Assembly (NCBI GenBank): GCA_012719415.1
Contig: JAAYAK010000008.1
Span: forward strand, 1 to 39,108
Source: Syntrophorhabdus sp.
GTDB taxonomy: Bacteria; Desulfobacterota; Syntrophorhabdia; Syntrophorhabdales; Syntrophorhabdaceae
Direction: 5' to 3'
DNA length: 39,108 nt
The notes beneath the pieces were generated by a model, which saw only the letters and a list, made by a program, of their open reading frames with translations, was not told the origin of the DNA and searched no databases. Positions within the stretch are counted from its first letter, which is position 1, and each line of letters begins with the position of its first letter. Shown in pieces: positions 1 through 7,450 of the stretch. A program made the translations under genes and the position numbers.

Positions 1-269
1 GCCCAGGTGTTCCCCTGGATCATGTCCCCGGCGGAGACGAGGAGCGAGGGTTTCTCCTTCCTCAGCTTCTGCGCGAGGGAGGCGAGGCAGGCGACGCCCC
101 CGCGGAGGTCGTCGGACCCCAGGCGTTTGTGGCTCTCGGCGAAGCCATGGAGATCGTTCACGTGGAGGATCCTTAAGGAAGCCGCGCCGGCAGGCGTGAG
201 GCACGCGGTGAAGAGAAGGATGACGAGGGATATAAGGAGGAATAGTGTCGAGGTCTTCGTTCTTTTCAT
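1..269 (-). CDS. 5'-nucleotidase/UshA-type metallophosphoesterase, N-terminal part (runs off window)
   Basis: Reading the minus strand from the ATG at 269 gives 89 codons that continue past the window edge. The first ~30 residues are a signal peptide: a KR-rich start, a hydrophobic Leu/Ile run, then a Cys and a small-residue PAGAA cleavage region. Next comes ILHVNDLHG, the first metal-binding motif of the 5'-nucleotidase/UshA calcineurin-like family, and about 45 residues later SAGDMIQGN, the GD metal motif. The family hydrolyses nucleotides and related phosphoesters in the periplasm. A GGAG lies about 10 bases upstream of the start. The ATG overlaps the TGA of the upstream aminotransferase-like gene, so the two are probably co-translated. 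The C-terminal substrate domain is outside the window, so the exact substrate cannot be called. Confidence 0.85.
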   Translation of the reverse strand, partial: MKRTKTSTLFLLISLVILLFTACLTPAGAASLRILHVNDLHGFAESHKRLGSDDLRGGVACLASLAQKLRKEKPSLLVSAGDMIQGNTW

Positions 270-1318
270 CGTTTCGATGCTCCCATAATGTTCTTCAGGG
301 TTTTCAGGTAGCGCGCGTTCCACTTGTGGTCCTTGACGGGAAAGAACAGGGTCCCGGCGTCTCCCAGGTTGTCGACGACGATCCTGTAGTATCCGAAGGT
401 CTCGAGGGGTCTTGACGGGCTGTCGACGAGGGTGACGACGAAAGAACCGCAGGCAGAGCTGGAGAAGACTATCCCCGGGATGCCCCGAAGGCCATCGGCG
501 ATGAAGGACCTCTCCCTTTCGATGTATGTTCTCGTGCGGGCGGGGAACGCCGGGTCTCGCAGTGACGCTGTCGCCGCTGCCGCAGAGAGTGTGTCAGGGG
601 ACGTCACCGCTTTTCGCCTCCTTAAGTCCTGGATCACGGAGGCAGTTCCGATGACGTAGGAGACAGGCAGGCCGGCGAGGCTGTAATACTCGCCCAGGGA
701 ACCCATAACGACGCACCCCTGCTCTTGCAGGATATCGGCCGCGAGGGAAGGTGTGCCGGAATATCCCTTCAGGGTCTCGTCGACGATGAGAAGCGTGTTG
801 TGCTCCCCGGCCTCGGAAATGATCCCGCGAGCCGCGTCCCGGGACAGTGTCTCCGCGGACAGAAAAGACGGCGATGCAAGGATGGCCGCATCACAGTGCT
901 GCATTTCCGCAGCGAACCGGGACGGGTCCAGGCGGAAGCCGTCCCTGCCGTCGAGGGGAAAGAAGCGGGGTTCCTCCGGACCCTCCAGCAGGTCCCGCAG
1001 GTATGCGGGGTAGGGCGCCTCGATGAGGACCGTCCGGGCACCGAAGGCATGCAGAACGGCCGCGACCAGTGCCTCGAGACTCTCGCCGACGAGGACGTTC
1101 TCCTCCGGCACCCCTTCCGCGCGCGCGAGCGCCCGCGTGAGGTACCTTGCTTCGGGGTCGGGACGATGCTGAAGGATCCCGATGTTCTTCCTGACTGAGT
1201 TTCGGGCCCTTGCCGACGGTCCCAGCGGATTCACCGTGGAGGTGAAGTCCATGACGCGTGAAAGAGAGGTCTTCTTCGATGCGGCGAATTCGTGGATGTC
1301 GGGGATATTCCTTTTCAT
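266..1318 (-). CDS. Class I/II aminotransferase-fold protein (HisC/CobD-like) lacking the PLP lysine; probable pseudoenzyme
   Basis: The protein of about 350 residues has the layout of histidinol-phosphate aminotransferase and threonine-phosphate decarboxylase (CobD): an N-terminal TSTVNPLGPS segment, a YPDPE-like HRPDPEARYL, a GES loop in place of GNGS, and IVDET in place of VDEAY. The segment that should hold the Schiff-base lysine (consensus SFSKAFGLAGLRVGY) reads GSLGEYYSLAGLPVSY, so the lysine is Glu (codon at 689-691). The NPNNPTG substrate loop is replaced by SPSFLSAETL, and the C-terminal LRIS-type arginine is not visible. Family function would need PLP bound to that lysine, so a non-catalytic or altered role is inferred. 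I use the ATG at 1318; a GTG at 1324 is possible, and neither has a clear Shine-Dalgarno. The stop overlaps the start of the downstream phosphoesterase. Confidence 0.75.
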   Translation of the reverse strand: MKRNIPDIHEFAASKKTSLSRVMDFTSTVNPLGPSARARNSVRKNIGILQHRPDPEARYLTRALARAEGVPEENVLVGESLEALVAAVLHAFGARTVLIEAPYPAYLRDLLEGPEEPRFFPLDGRDGFRLDPSRFAAEMQHCDAAILASPSFLSAETLSRDAARGIISEAGEHNTLLIVDETLKGYSGTPSLAADILQEQGCVVMGSLGEYYSLAGLPVSYVIGTASVIQDLRRRKAVTSPDTLSAAAATASLRDPAFPARTRTYIERERSFIADGLRGIPGIVFSSSACGSFVVTLVDSPSRPLETFGYYRIVVDNLGDAGTLFFPVKDHKWNARYLKTLKNIMGASKR

Positions 1319-1333
1319 GAACACGTGCTAAAT

Positions 1334-1342
1334 GTTATATCA
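1334..1342 (-). promoter_or_regulatory. Candidate extended -10 promoter for the aminotransferase-like gene
   Basis: The minus strand reads TGATATAAC, an extended -10 (TGn plus TATAAC). It lies only about 10-16 bases from the GTG/ATG start choices, which would leave almost no leader. A TTGACT lies further upstream, but at a 22-base spacing that is too long for a normal -35. Confidence 0.35.
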
Positions 1343-1374
1343 CGAAACCCCGGAAAAAGGCAGTCAACGCCCCA

Positions 1375-1569
1375 AAAAACGGTTCAAGAGTTCAAGGGTT
1401 CAAGGATAAAGAAGGTTCAAGAGTTCAAGAGTTCAAGAGTTCAAGAGTTCAAGAGTAAGAGACAAAAAAAGGCACCGGCGTGCTGTTGCATGTCGCCTGC
1501 CCTGCCCGGGGTTCTTCTTTTGTCTTTCACGCTTGAACTCTTGAACTTTTGAACCCTTGAACCGTTTTT
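1375..1569. repeat. Inverted pair of 8-bp tandem repeats (TTCAAGAG family)
   Basis: The left arm (1375-1467) begins AAAAACGGTTCAAG and holds eight TTCAAG units, mostly at 8-bp spacing (1383, 1391, 1399, 1416, 1424, 1432, 1440, 1448). It ends in GTAAGAGACAAAA. The right arm (1518-1569) is the reverse complement of the same design with four units, one of them variant. It starts AAAAACGG and ends GTGAAAGACAAAA when read on the minus strand. About 50 bases (1468-1517) separate the arms. The outer edge is two bases from the livF stop codon. Confidence 0.9.
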
Positions 1570-1570
1570 A

Positions 1571-2311
1571 TCAGACTCCCAGGTACGCCTCTACGATGCG
1601 CGGGTCGTGCTTGATGTCGCTCGAGCGTCCCTCGAGGGTGATCCTGCCGTTCTCGAGGACACAGGACCGGTGGGAGTGCTCGAGGGCCATGTGGGCGTTC
1701 TGTTCGACGAGCATGATGGTAATGTTCTCTTCGCTGTTGATCCTCGTTATAAGGGAGAAGATCTCCCGCGTGATGATGGGAGAGAGGCCCATCGAGGGTT
1801 CGTCGAGAAGGAGCAGTTTCGGGTGGGACATGAGCGCCCTGCCCATTGCCAGCATCTGCTGTTCCCCGCCCGACAGGGTCCCGGCGTGCTGTTTCATCCT
1901 CTCCTTCAGCCGGGGGAAGGTCGTCACGATGAGGTCGAAGAGGCGCCCCCGCACCTGACTGTCGGCAACAGAGAAACCTCCGAGCTCCAGGTTCTCCTTG
2001 ACGGTGAGATCGGGGAAGATCCTTCTGCCTTCGGGGACCATCGTCACCCCCATTCTCACTATCACGTCCGTCCGCAGGCTCGTTATCCCCGTTCCTTCGA
2101 GGTCTATCACGCCCGACGCGGGGCGGACAAGGCCGGTGATGCTCTTGAGGAGGGTCGATTTCCCGGCTCCGTTGGCCCCGATGATGGAGAGTATCTCGCC
2201 CCTGCGGACCTCCACGCTCACGCCGTCGATGGCCCCGATGATTCCGTAGGAGACCGAGAGGTCACGGATCGAGAGGAGCGCGGATCCCGTTTCGCCGAAA
2301 GGTTCCGTCAT
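1571..2311 (-). CDS. livF: Branched-chain amino acid ABC transporter ATP-binding protein LivF
   Basis: This cytoplasmic ATPase subunit is 246 residues long, a normal size for LivF. Visible motifs in order are Walker A GANGAGKST, a Q-loop region, signature LSGGEQQMLAMGRAL, Walker B LLLDEPSMGLSP and an H-loop (LVEQNAHMAL). The LSGGEQQ signature and short C-terminus distinguish LivF from LivG. It is the last gene of the livKHMGF operon, and its ATG overlaps the livG stop by four bases. With LivG it would power uptake through LivH/LivM. The substrate (leucine-type amino acids, other amino acids, amides or urea) cannot be told from this subunit. The TTCAAG repeat element starts directly after its stop codon. 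Confidence 0.95.
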   Translation of the reverse strand: MTEPFGETGSALLSIRDLSVSYGIIGAIDGVSVEVRRGEILSIIGANGAGKSTLLKSITGLVRPASGVIDLEGTGITSLRTDVIVRMGVTMVPEGRRIFPDLTVKENLELGGFSVADSQVRGRLFDLIVTTFPRLKERMKQHAGTLSGGEQQMLAMGRALMSHPKLLLLDEPSMGLSPIITREIFSLITRINSEENITIMLVEQNAHMALEHSHRSCVLENGRITLEGRSSDIKHDPRIVEAYLGV

Positions 2312-3078
2312 ACCGGCTCCTCGCCCAGATAGGCCTCTATCACTCGCCGGTCCTTTTTGACCTCCATGGGGGTCCCTTCCATGATCTTCTCCCCGAAGTC
2401 CATCACGACGATCCTGTCGGATATGTTCATGACGAGGCCCATCTGGTGCTCGATCATGACGATGGTGAGGCCGAACGCCTCCTTCACCTGTCTGAGGGTG
2501 GCGACGAGGTCCTTGATCTCCCGGGGGTTCATGCCCGCGCCGGGCTCGTCTATGAGGAGGAGCTTCGGCCGCGTGGCGAGGGCCCTCGCTATCTCCAGCC
2601 TGCGCTGCTCACCGTAGGGCAGGCTTCCCGCGGGAGTCTGTTCCTTTCCGTCGAGGCCGAGGAAGTCAACGAGCATCGTCGCGTTCTCTTGCGCCTCTCT
2701 CTCGATCCTGAGGTGCTTTCCGGTCCTGAAGATGCCCGCGAGGGGGCTGTAGCTGTGCCCGGTGAGGTGGGCGGATGTGATGTTCTCAAGGACGGTGAGG
2801 TCCTTGAAGAGCCGGAGGTTCTGAAAGGTCCGGGCGATCCCCAGGCGTGCCAGTCTGTACGGGGGCAGGTGTGTGATGAGCTTTCCCATGAAGCGTATGC
2901 GTCCGCTGTCGGGTGTGTAGAACCGTGTGATGAGATTGAATACCGTTGTCTTCCCCGCCCCGTTGGGACCGATGATACCCAGCGTCTCCCCTCTGTCGAC
3001 ATGAAAGGAGAACCCGTCAACCGCCCGGACGCCCCCGAAGCTCTTCTCGAGCCTTTCCACTTCAAGCATCGCCGTCAT
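2308..3078 (-). CDS. livG: Branched-chain amino acid ABC transporter ATP-binding protein LivG
   Basis: This is the second ATPase subunit of the Liv transporter, 256 residues long. It has Walker A GPNGAGKTT, an unusual signature LPYGEQRRLEIARAL (LPYG in place of LSGG is common in LivG), Walker B LLIDEPGAGMNP and the H-loop IEHQMGLVM. The C-terminal tail VIEAYLGEEPV is typical of the branched-chain amino acid ATPase C-terminal region. A GGGGAGAG ribosome binding site precedes the ATG at 3078. A second ATG three codons in is also possible. It lies 22 bases after livM and overlaps livF. Confidence 0.95.
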   Translation of the reverse strand: MTAMLEVERLEKSFGGVRAVDGFSFHVDRGETLGIIGPNGAGKTTVFNLITRFYTPDSGRIRFMGKLITHLPPYRLARLGIARTFQNLRLFKDLTVLENITSAHLTGHSYSPLAGIFRTGKHLRIEREAQENATMLVDFLGLDGKEQTPAGSLPYGEQRRLEIARALATRPKLLLIDEPGAGMNPREIKDLVATLRQVKEAFGLTIVMIEHQMGLVMNISDRIVVMDFGEKIMEGTPMEVKKDRRVIEAYLGEEPV

Positions 3079-3100
3079 CCCGTTCTCTCCCCATGACCCA

Positions 3101-4045
3101 TCACCCGTTACCTTTCTTCCTGCTCATCAATCCGTAGGGCCTCCACATCATCAGCGCGATGAGGAGAAGGGGAATGAACACCCATCTGAGATCGAGGAGG
3201 TTCGAGGGAAGGACTATCCTCAGGCCTTCTATGAAGCCCACCCAGAGAAGTCCCGCGTAGATGGTGCCCGCTATGTTCCCCATGCCCCCGAGGATGACGA
3301 TGATCAGGAAATCGATGGACTTCAGGAAATCGAAATTGGAGGGGTGGAGAAAGGTGTAGAGATGGGCGTAGAGGGCCCCGGCGACGCCGGCGAGGAAACA
3401 GCCGTAGGAGAACGCCATGAGTTTCATGCGCGTGGTGTCGATGCCGATGGAGGCGCTTGCCGTCTCGTCGTCCTTTATGCACCGCCAGAAGAGTCCGTAC
3501 CGCGAAGAGATGAGATTCTTCGTGACGATGAGGAGGAAGACGGTGACGACGAAGGTGGTCTCCAGGTTCGTGAGCTTCGCGATGCCCGTAAAACCCCGTG
3601 AGCCCCCCAGTGTCTCCGATATCCTGTCGGAGTTGTCGAAGAAGACCCGCACCAGTATTCCGAACCCCAGGGTGGCGATCCCGAGGAAGTCGTCGCGGAG
3701 CCGGAGGATCGGTATCCCGATGATCCATGCGACAACCCCGGCCATGACGCCCCCGGCAAGAAGGGTGGCGGGGAGGGCGAAGACGCTGTCAAGCCCCAGG
3801 GTCTTGACGAGATAGGCGGAGGTGTATGCCCCGATCCCGTAGAACGCCGCGTGGCCCAGGGAGAACTGGCCGGTGTAACCGTAAATGACGTTAAGGCCCG
3901 TCGCGGCGAGCACCACAATGAAGACATAGATCGCGATCTGCTGGATGTATTCGGAAGCGATACCGAAGCTGAAGAGAAGCTTGAGGACGATGTAGATGCC
4001 GGCGGCCAGAAGGATAGGTTTCCTGGACTCGAGGAAGAATCTCAT
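3101..4045 (-). CDS. livM: Branched-chain amino acid ABC transporter permease LivM
   Basis: This inner-membrane permease of 314 residues has about eight hydrophobic segments. It contains the family hallmark GYTGQFSLGHAAFYGIGAY near residues 55-75 and the cytoplasmic coupling segment ISSRYGLFWRCIKDDETASASIGID, where the EAA-like contact with the ATPases lies. The C-terminal GGMGNIAGTIYAGLLW region is also conserved in LivM. Its ATG overlaps the livH stop (ATGA), so translation is coupled. It forms the membrane pore with LivH. Confidence 0.95.
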   Translation of the reverse strand: MRFFLESRKPILLAAGIYIVLKLLFSFGIASEYIQQIAIYVFIVVLAATGLNVIYGYTGQFSLGHAAFYGIGAYTSAYLVKTLGLDSVFALPATLLAGGVMAGVVAWIIGIPILRLRDDFLGIATLGFGILVRVFFDNSDRISETLGGSRGFTGIAKLTNLETTFVVTVFLLIVTKNLISSRYGLFWRCIKDDETASASIGIDTTRMKLMAFSYGCFLAGVAGALYAHLYTFLHPSNFDFLKSIDFLIIVILGGMGNIAGTIYAGLLWVGFIEGLRIVLPSNLLDLRWVFIPLLLIALMMWRPYGLMSRKKGNG

Positions 4046-4944
4046 ACCTTGTCGATCCTTTTCCCGAAGAGGCCGCTCGGCTTGACGAGAAGGACGATGA
4101 GCAGTATCACGAAGATGACCCCGTCCCGGTACGTTGAGGAGAGAAAGGCCGACACGACGACCTCCGACACGCCGACGATGAGGCCCCCCACAACGGCCCC
4201 GTGAATGATGCCGATGCCTCCCAGCACGGCGGCGATGAAGGACTTGATCCCCGGCATGATCCCCATGAAGACATTGATCTGGGGATAGGCGATCCCGTAA
4301 AGGATCCCTCCCACACCCGCGAGCGCGGCTCCCACCATGAAGGTGAGGGAAACGGTGTGGTCGATGTTGATCCCCATAAGCGCCGCGGCCTCCTGGTCAT
4401 AGGATACGGCCCTCATGGCGGTGCCCTGCCTCGTCCTGTAGACGAGCAGGTACAGGAGCGCAAGGGTGAAGAAGGTGATGGCAAAGATGAGTATCTGCAC
4501 GTTGGTGAAGGAGAAGTCGATCCCTCCGAGTGAGAAGTTCCAGGCCGACACCTCGAAGGGCCGGGGAAAGCCGATGTAGTCCGGGGTAAATATCGCCTTG
4601 AGGCTGCAGAAGTACTCGAGGAAGAGGGACACGCCGACGGCGGTGATGAGAAGGGATATCTTCGGCGCGTTCCGGAGGGGTTTGTAGGCTATCTTTTCCA
4701 TGAAGTACCCGGCCAGCGCGCACATGGCCATGGTGGCGAAGAAGACGAGATAGATGGGCGTCCCGAAACGGGAAATGAGGAAGTAGGCGAAGAAGGCGCC
4801 GAGCATGAAGATATCTCCGTGGGCGAAATTGATCAGCCGCAATATGCCGTAGACCATGGTGTAGCCGAGGGCGATGAGGGCGTACACGGCGCCCAGCTGG
4901 AGGCCGTTGATGACCTGGGAGATTATGTAGCTTGCATGCTCCAT
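4042..4944 (-). CDS. livH: Branched-chain amino acid ABC transporter permease LivH
   Basis: This is the second permease subunit, 300 residues, with about eight membrane segments. The N-terminal QVINGLQLGAVYALIALGYT and INFAHGDIFMLGAF are the diagnostic LivH motifs. The central TRQGTAMRAVSYDQEAAALMGIN is the ATPase-contact loop. The C-terminal VLGGIGIIHGAVVGG matches the LivH/LivM family repeat. It is 85 bases downstream of livK, the only sizeable gap in the operon, and that gap contains no convincing promoter or terminator. The ribosome binding site is weak. Confidence 0.95.
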   Translation of the reverse strand: MEHASYIISQVINGLQLGAVYALIALGYTMVYGILRLINFAHGDIFMLGAFFAYFLISRFGTPIYLVFFATMAMCALAGYFMEKIAYKPLRNAPKISLLITAVGVSLFLEYFCSLKAIFTPDYIGFPRPFEVSAWNFSLGGIDFSFTNVQILIFAITFFTLALLYLLVYRTRQGTAMRAVSYDQEAAALMGINIDHTVSLTFMVGAALAGVGGILYGIAYPQINVFMGIMPGIKSFIAAVLGGIGIIHGAVVGGLIVGVSEVVVSAFLSSTYRDGVIFVILLIVLLVKPSGLFGKRIDKV

Positions 4945-5029
4945 TGCGCAACACTGTGTCCCCGGGGGTTTCTAAGCCCGCGGAGGAAACGGAAGGGTCC
5001 GGGAAAATGTCCTCAGGCGCTTCCGGCCT

Positions 5030-6160
5030 TTATGGATTCACCGTCGTCACGTAGGTGTAGCCGGTCTTGTCCACCTTGAGGATGACCGCCGATTTGATGG
5101 CGTCCCCCTTCGCGTCGAAGCTGATGAGGCCCGTGACGCCCTTGTAGTTCTTCGTTGAAGCGAGGGTTTTCAGGATCTCACCGGAAACCGGTTTCTTCGC
5201 CGCGTCGAGGGCCTTCAGGAGGATCACCGCCGCGTCGTATGCCAGGGCCGCGAAGGCGTCAGGGATGATGCCGTGGCGGGCCTTGTATTTCCTGATGAAG
5301 GCGTCGGCGACGGGGTCCTTGCGGTCGGGCGAATAATGGTTCACGAAATACCCGCCCGTGATGGCGCTGCCGCCTATCTTGAGGAGGTCGGGCGAATCCC
5401 AGCCGTCACCGCCGAGGAGCGTCGATCGTATCCCCTTTTCCCGTATCTGCCTGGCGATGAGGGCCACCTTGTTGTAGTAGTCGGGCAGGAAGATGAGGTC
5501 CGGTTTCTTGAGGGCGACCTTGGTGATGATGGCCGAGAAGTCAACGTCATCCTTCTGGTAGGACTCGAAGGCGACGATCGTCCCCTTTCCCTTCGTGAAG
5601 GTGGTCCTGAAATACTCGCCCAGTCCCTTGGAGTAATCATTGCTGACGTCGTAGAGGACGGCGGCCGTCTTCGCTTTGAGGTCCTTGAGGGCGAAATTCG
5701 CGGCCACGACACCCTGGAAGGGGTCGATGAAACAGGCCCTGAAGACGTAGGATTTTCTCTTGCCGTCGGAAAAGGTCACCTTGGGGTTCGTCGCGGTGCC
5801 TGTTACGGTGGGGACCTTATGCTGGGTCGCGATCTCGCTGACGGGTATCGCCACCTTCGACGTAACGGGGCCGACAATGGCCGTCACCTTGTCCTGGGTG
5901 ATGAGCTTCAGGGCCGCGTTGGCGCCCTCCGTCGCGTCGTTCCGGTCGTCCGCCATGGCTGTCTGGATCGTGTACTTCCCTTTTTTGCCATATTCCTCGA
6001 CAGCAATATTGAAGGCGTTCTTGACGGATTCGCCGTAGGTCTTCACGTCGCCTGTCAGCGGCGTGATGAGGCCGATCTTCACAGTGTCCTTCGCGCCGAC
6101 GTTCCCGCCGATGCAAAGGAACAGGCACAGTGCTGTCACAACGCGGAGCATGGTTCTCAT
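5030..6160 (-). CDS. livK: Branched-chain amino acid ABC transporter periplasmic substrate-binding protein
   Basis: This 376-residue type I periplasmic binding protein has a signal peptide of about 23 residues (hydrophobic ALCLFLCIGGNVGA, then KDTVKIG). The mature start VKIGLITPLTGDVKTYGES and IVGPVTSKVAIPVSEIA are typical of LivJ/LivK proteins. The ligand pocket includes the GTATNP and FIDPFQG regions. It captures the substrate in the periplasm and delivers it to LivH/LivM. A GGGAGGAAAACG ribosome binding site supports the ATG at 6160. It is the first gene of the operon and is preceded by a good sigma70 promoter. The ligand cannot be fixed from sequence, because this family binds branched-chain amino acids, other amino acids, amides, urea or aromatic acids. 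Confidence 0.93.
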   Translation of the reverse strand: MRTMLRVVTALCLFLCIGGNVGAKDTVKIGLITPLTGDVKTYGESVKNAFNIAVEEYGKKGKYTIQTAMADDRNDATEGANAALKLITQDKVTAIVGPVTSKVAIPVSEIATQHKVPTVTGTATNPKVTFSDGKRKSYVFRACFIDPFQGVVAANFALKDLKAKTAAVLYDVSNDYSKGLGEYFRTTFTKGKGTIVAFESYQKDDVDFSAIITKVALKKPDLIFLPDYYNKVALIARQIREKGIRSTLLGGDGWDSPDLLKIGGSAITGGYFVNHYSPDRKDPVADAFIRKYKARHGIIPDAFAALAYDAAVILLKALDAAKKPVSGEILKTLASTKNYKGVTGLISFDAKGDAIKSAVILKVDKTGYTYVTTVNP

Positions 6161-6191
6161 CGTTTTCCTCCCGTCTGTCTTCGTGTGTAAA

Positions 6192-6220
6192 TTTAAAACA
6201 AACTTGCCCGCTTAATGCAA
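6192..6220 (-). promoter_or_regulatory. Sigma70-type promoter of the liv operon
   Basis: On the minus strand, TTGCAT (plus 6215-6220) and TTTAAA (plus 6192-6197) are separated by exactly 17 bases. This puts the transcription start about 25 bases before the livK start codon, with the GGGAGG ribosome binding site in the short leader. Confidence 0.65.
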
Positions 6221-6269
6221 TGTTTTTCGGAAAGCCGGCCGGCCCGGGGAAAAAGGAACGGGAATCTGG

Positions 6270-6275
6270 TATAAT
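6270..6275 (+). promoter_or_regulatory. TATAAT -10 element abutting the HAD gene start (possible leaderless mRNA)
   Basis: A perfect TATAAT lies six bases before the ATG at 6282, so transcription would begin at or next to the start codon. No -35 match is visible at 16-18 bases, and no Shine-Dalgarno sequence sits at normal distance (GGAACGGGAA is about 19 bases away). Confidence 0.4.
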
Positions 6276-6281
6276 GCTGTG

Positions 6282-6920
6282 ATGAAAAAGGTCATCTCCT
6301 TCGATCTCGACGGGACCCTCGTCGACGCCCGGTATGGCGACATGGTCTGGAACACGGGTATTCCCTCGGAATACGCGAAGAAGTACGGCATGACCTTCGA
6401 CGAGGCCAGGGCCTTCATACGGGCCCGGTACGAGTCCGTGGGGGACGGCGACATTGCCTGGTACGAGATAGAGCACTGGCTGGAAAGGTTTTCCCTCGAT
6501 GTCGCCCCGGTGGAACTCCTCGACCGGTACAGGGAGCACATCGCCCTTCTTCCCGATGCCCGTGAGGTCATAGAGTCCCTGCGGGACCGGTACACCCTCG
6601 TCATCGCCTCCAACGCCGCACGGATGTTCGTCGAGAAGGAACTCGGCGAGACCGGTCTTTCGGGGTTCTTCTCCCGCGTCGTCTCGGCGACGTCGGATTA
6701 CGGGATGGTGAAGAGAGAGGAGAGGTTTTTCCGGAGGCTCCTCGCGGGGGTCGGCGCCCTCCCGCACGAGGTCGTCCACGTGGGAGACCATCCTGTTTTC
6801 GACCACGATGTCCCTTCCGGTCTCGGGATCGAATGCTACTGCATAGACGGCCATGACGGGCAGGGGAACCGGCCCCGCAGGACCATATCGGGCCTCAAAG
6901 ACCTCCTGGAGGTTCTCTGA
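6282..6920 (+). CDS. HAD-superfamily hydrolase (phosphatase-like)
   Basis: This cytoplasmic protein of about 212 residues has all four HAD motifs. Motif I is SFDLDGTLV, with both catalytic aspartates. Motif II is LVIASNA. Motif III is the Lys in GMVKREERFF. Motif IV is VGDHPVFDHDVPSGLG, with the acidic pair that holds Mg2+. The insert after motif I is mostly helical, as in the phosphoglycolate phosphatase/YjjG-like C1-cap type. The substrate is unknown; small sugar or nucleotide phosphates are usual for this group. The GTG at 6279 directly before the ATG could also start translation. It lies one base upstream of the zinc-ribbon gene, with which it forms a two-gene unit divergent from livK. 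Confidence 0.85.
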   Translation: MKKVISFDLDGTLVDARYGDMVWNTGIPSEYAKKYGMTFDEARAFIRARYESVGDGDIAWYEIEHWLERFSLDVAPVELLDRYREHIALLPDAREVIESLRDRYTLVIASNAARMFVEKELGETGLSGFFSRVVSATSDYGMVKREERFFRRLLAGVGALPHEVVHVGDHPVFDHDVPSGLGIECYCIDGHDGQGNRPRRTISGLKDLLEVL

Positions 6921-6921
6921 A

Positions 6922-7191
6922 ATGAAGTGCCGAAAGTGCAAGGCCCCCATCACCGCCGAAAAGATCTCCTTCCGGGACGAGTGTCCCGTCTGCGGAGAGG
7001 ACCTGCACGTCTGCCTGAACTGTCTCTTCTACGACACGGGGAAGGCCAATTCCTGCAGGGAGGACAAGGCGGAGTTCGTGAAGGAAAAGGAAAGGGCGAA
7101 TTTCTGCGAATACTTCCGTTTCACCGAAAGACAGATCGAAACGTCCGCGAAGGAAGAGGCGGAGAAACGGTGGAAAGAGCTTTTTAAGTAG
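6922..7191 (+). CDS. Small zinc-ribbon protein, conserved hypothetical
   Basis: This 89-residue protein opens MKCRKCKAPI and continues with CPVCGEDL and CLNCLFYD. That gives three CxxC pairs in the first ~40 residues, plus later single cysteines in NSCRED and NFCEYF. The C-terminal 30 residues are charged and helical (Lys/Glu-rich). It probably binds zinc, and a metal cluster is a weaker option. A GGAGG at 6908-6912 inside the end of the HAD gene is correctly spaced from the ATG at 6922. The function is unknown. Linkage to the HAD hydrolase suggests co-expression only. Confidence 0.75.
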   Translation: MKCRKCKAPITAEKISFRDECPVCGEDLHVCLNCLFYDTGKANSCREDKAEFVKEKERANFCEYFRFTERQIETSAKEEAEKRWKELFK

Positions 7192-7204
7192 CGGGGGGAG
7201 ATGA

Positions 7205-7450
7205 TCAGCCCGGGCGCCGGGTGAAGATGACGCGGTAGCGTTCCGGGTCAGCATCGAAGCAGGCCGTGCAGCCCTTGTCTTCGCATGGGGACGTCTCTTC
7301 CGCGCCGAGGTCCTCTTTTGCCGGCAGGGGCTCCAGGTGGACCTCGAAACCGATCTCCCTGTACATGTCGGCCATCTCTGAGAGCCGGGGCTCGCAGGCG
7401 ACGAACCTTTTCTCCCATCCTGCGTTTGCGAGTTCCTCTTCCCGTGTCAC
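7205..7450 (-). CDS. Small conserved hypothetical protein with C-x4-C-x2-C motif
   Basis: This 81-residue protein starts at a GTG (7450) that overlaps the TGA of the upstream UDP-glucuronate decarboxylase gene. An AGGAAGG sits just upstream. The first half ([31 protein letters not shown]) looks helical and then beta. The second half has [23 protein letters not shown], a compact cysteine cluster that could bind a metal. I do not recognise the family. The tight overlap suggests co-translation with the sugar-nucleotide enzyme, but no functional link can be claimed. It converges with the zinc-ribbon gene, leaving 13 bases between stops. Confidence 0.7.
   Translation of the reverse strand: MTREEELANAGWEKRFVACEPRLSEMADMYREIGFEVHLEPLPAKEDLGAEETSPCEDKGCTACFDADPERYRVIFTRRPG

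Noticed and set aside
5817..6953. Long minus-strand open frame (378 codons) across livK and the HAD gene
   Set aside because: It runs opposite or out of phase with two well-supported genes, has no recognisable motif, and is the kind of frame that GC-rich codon usage leaves open by chance.
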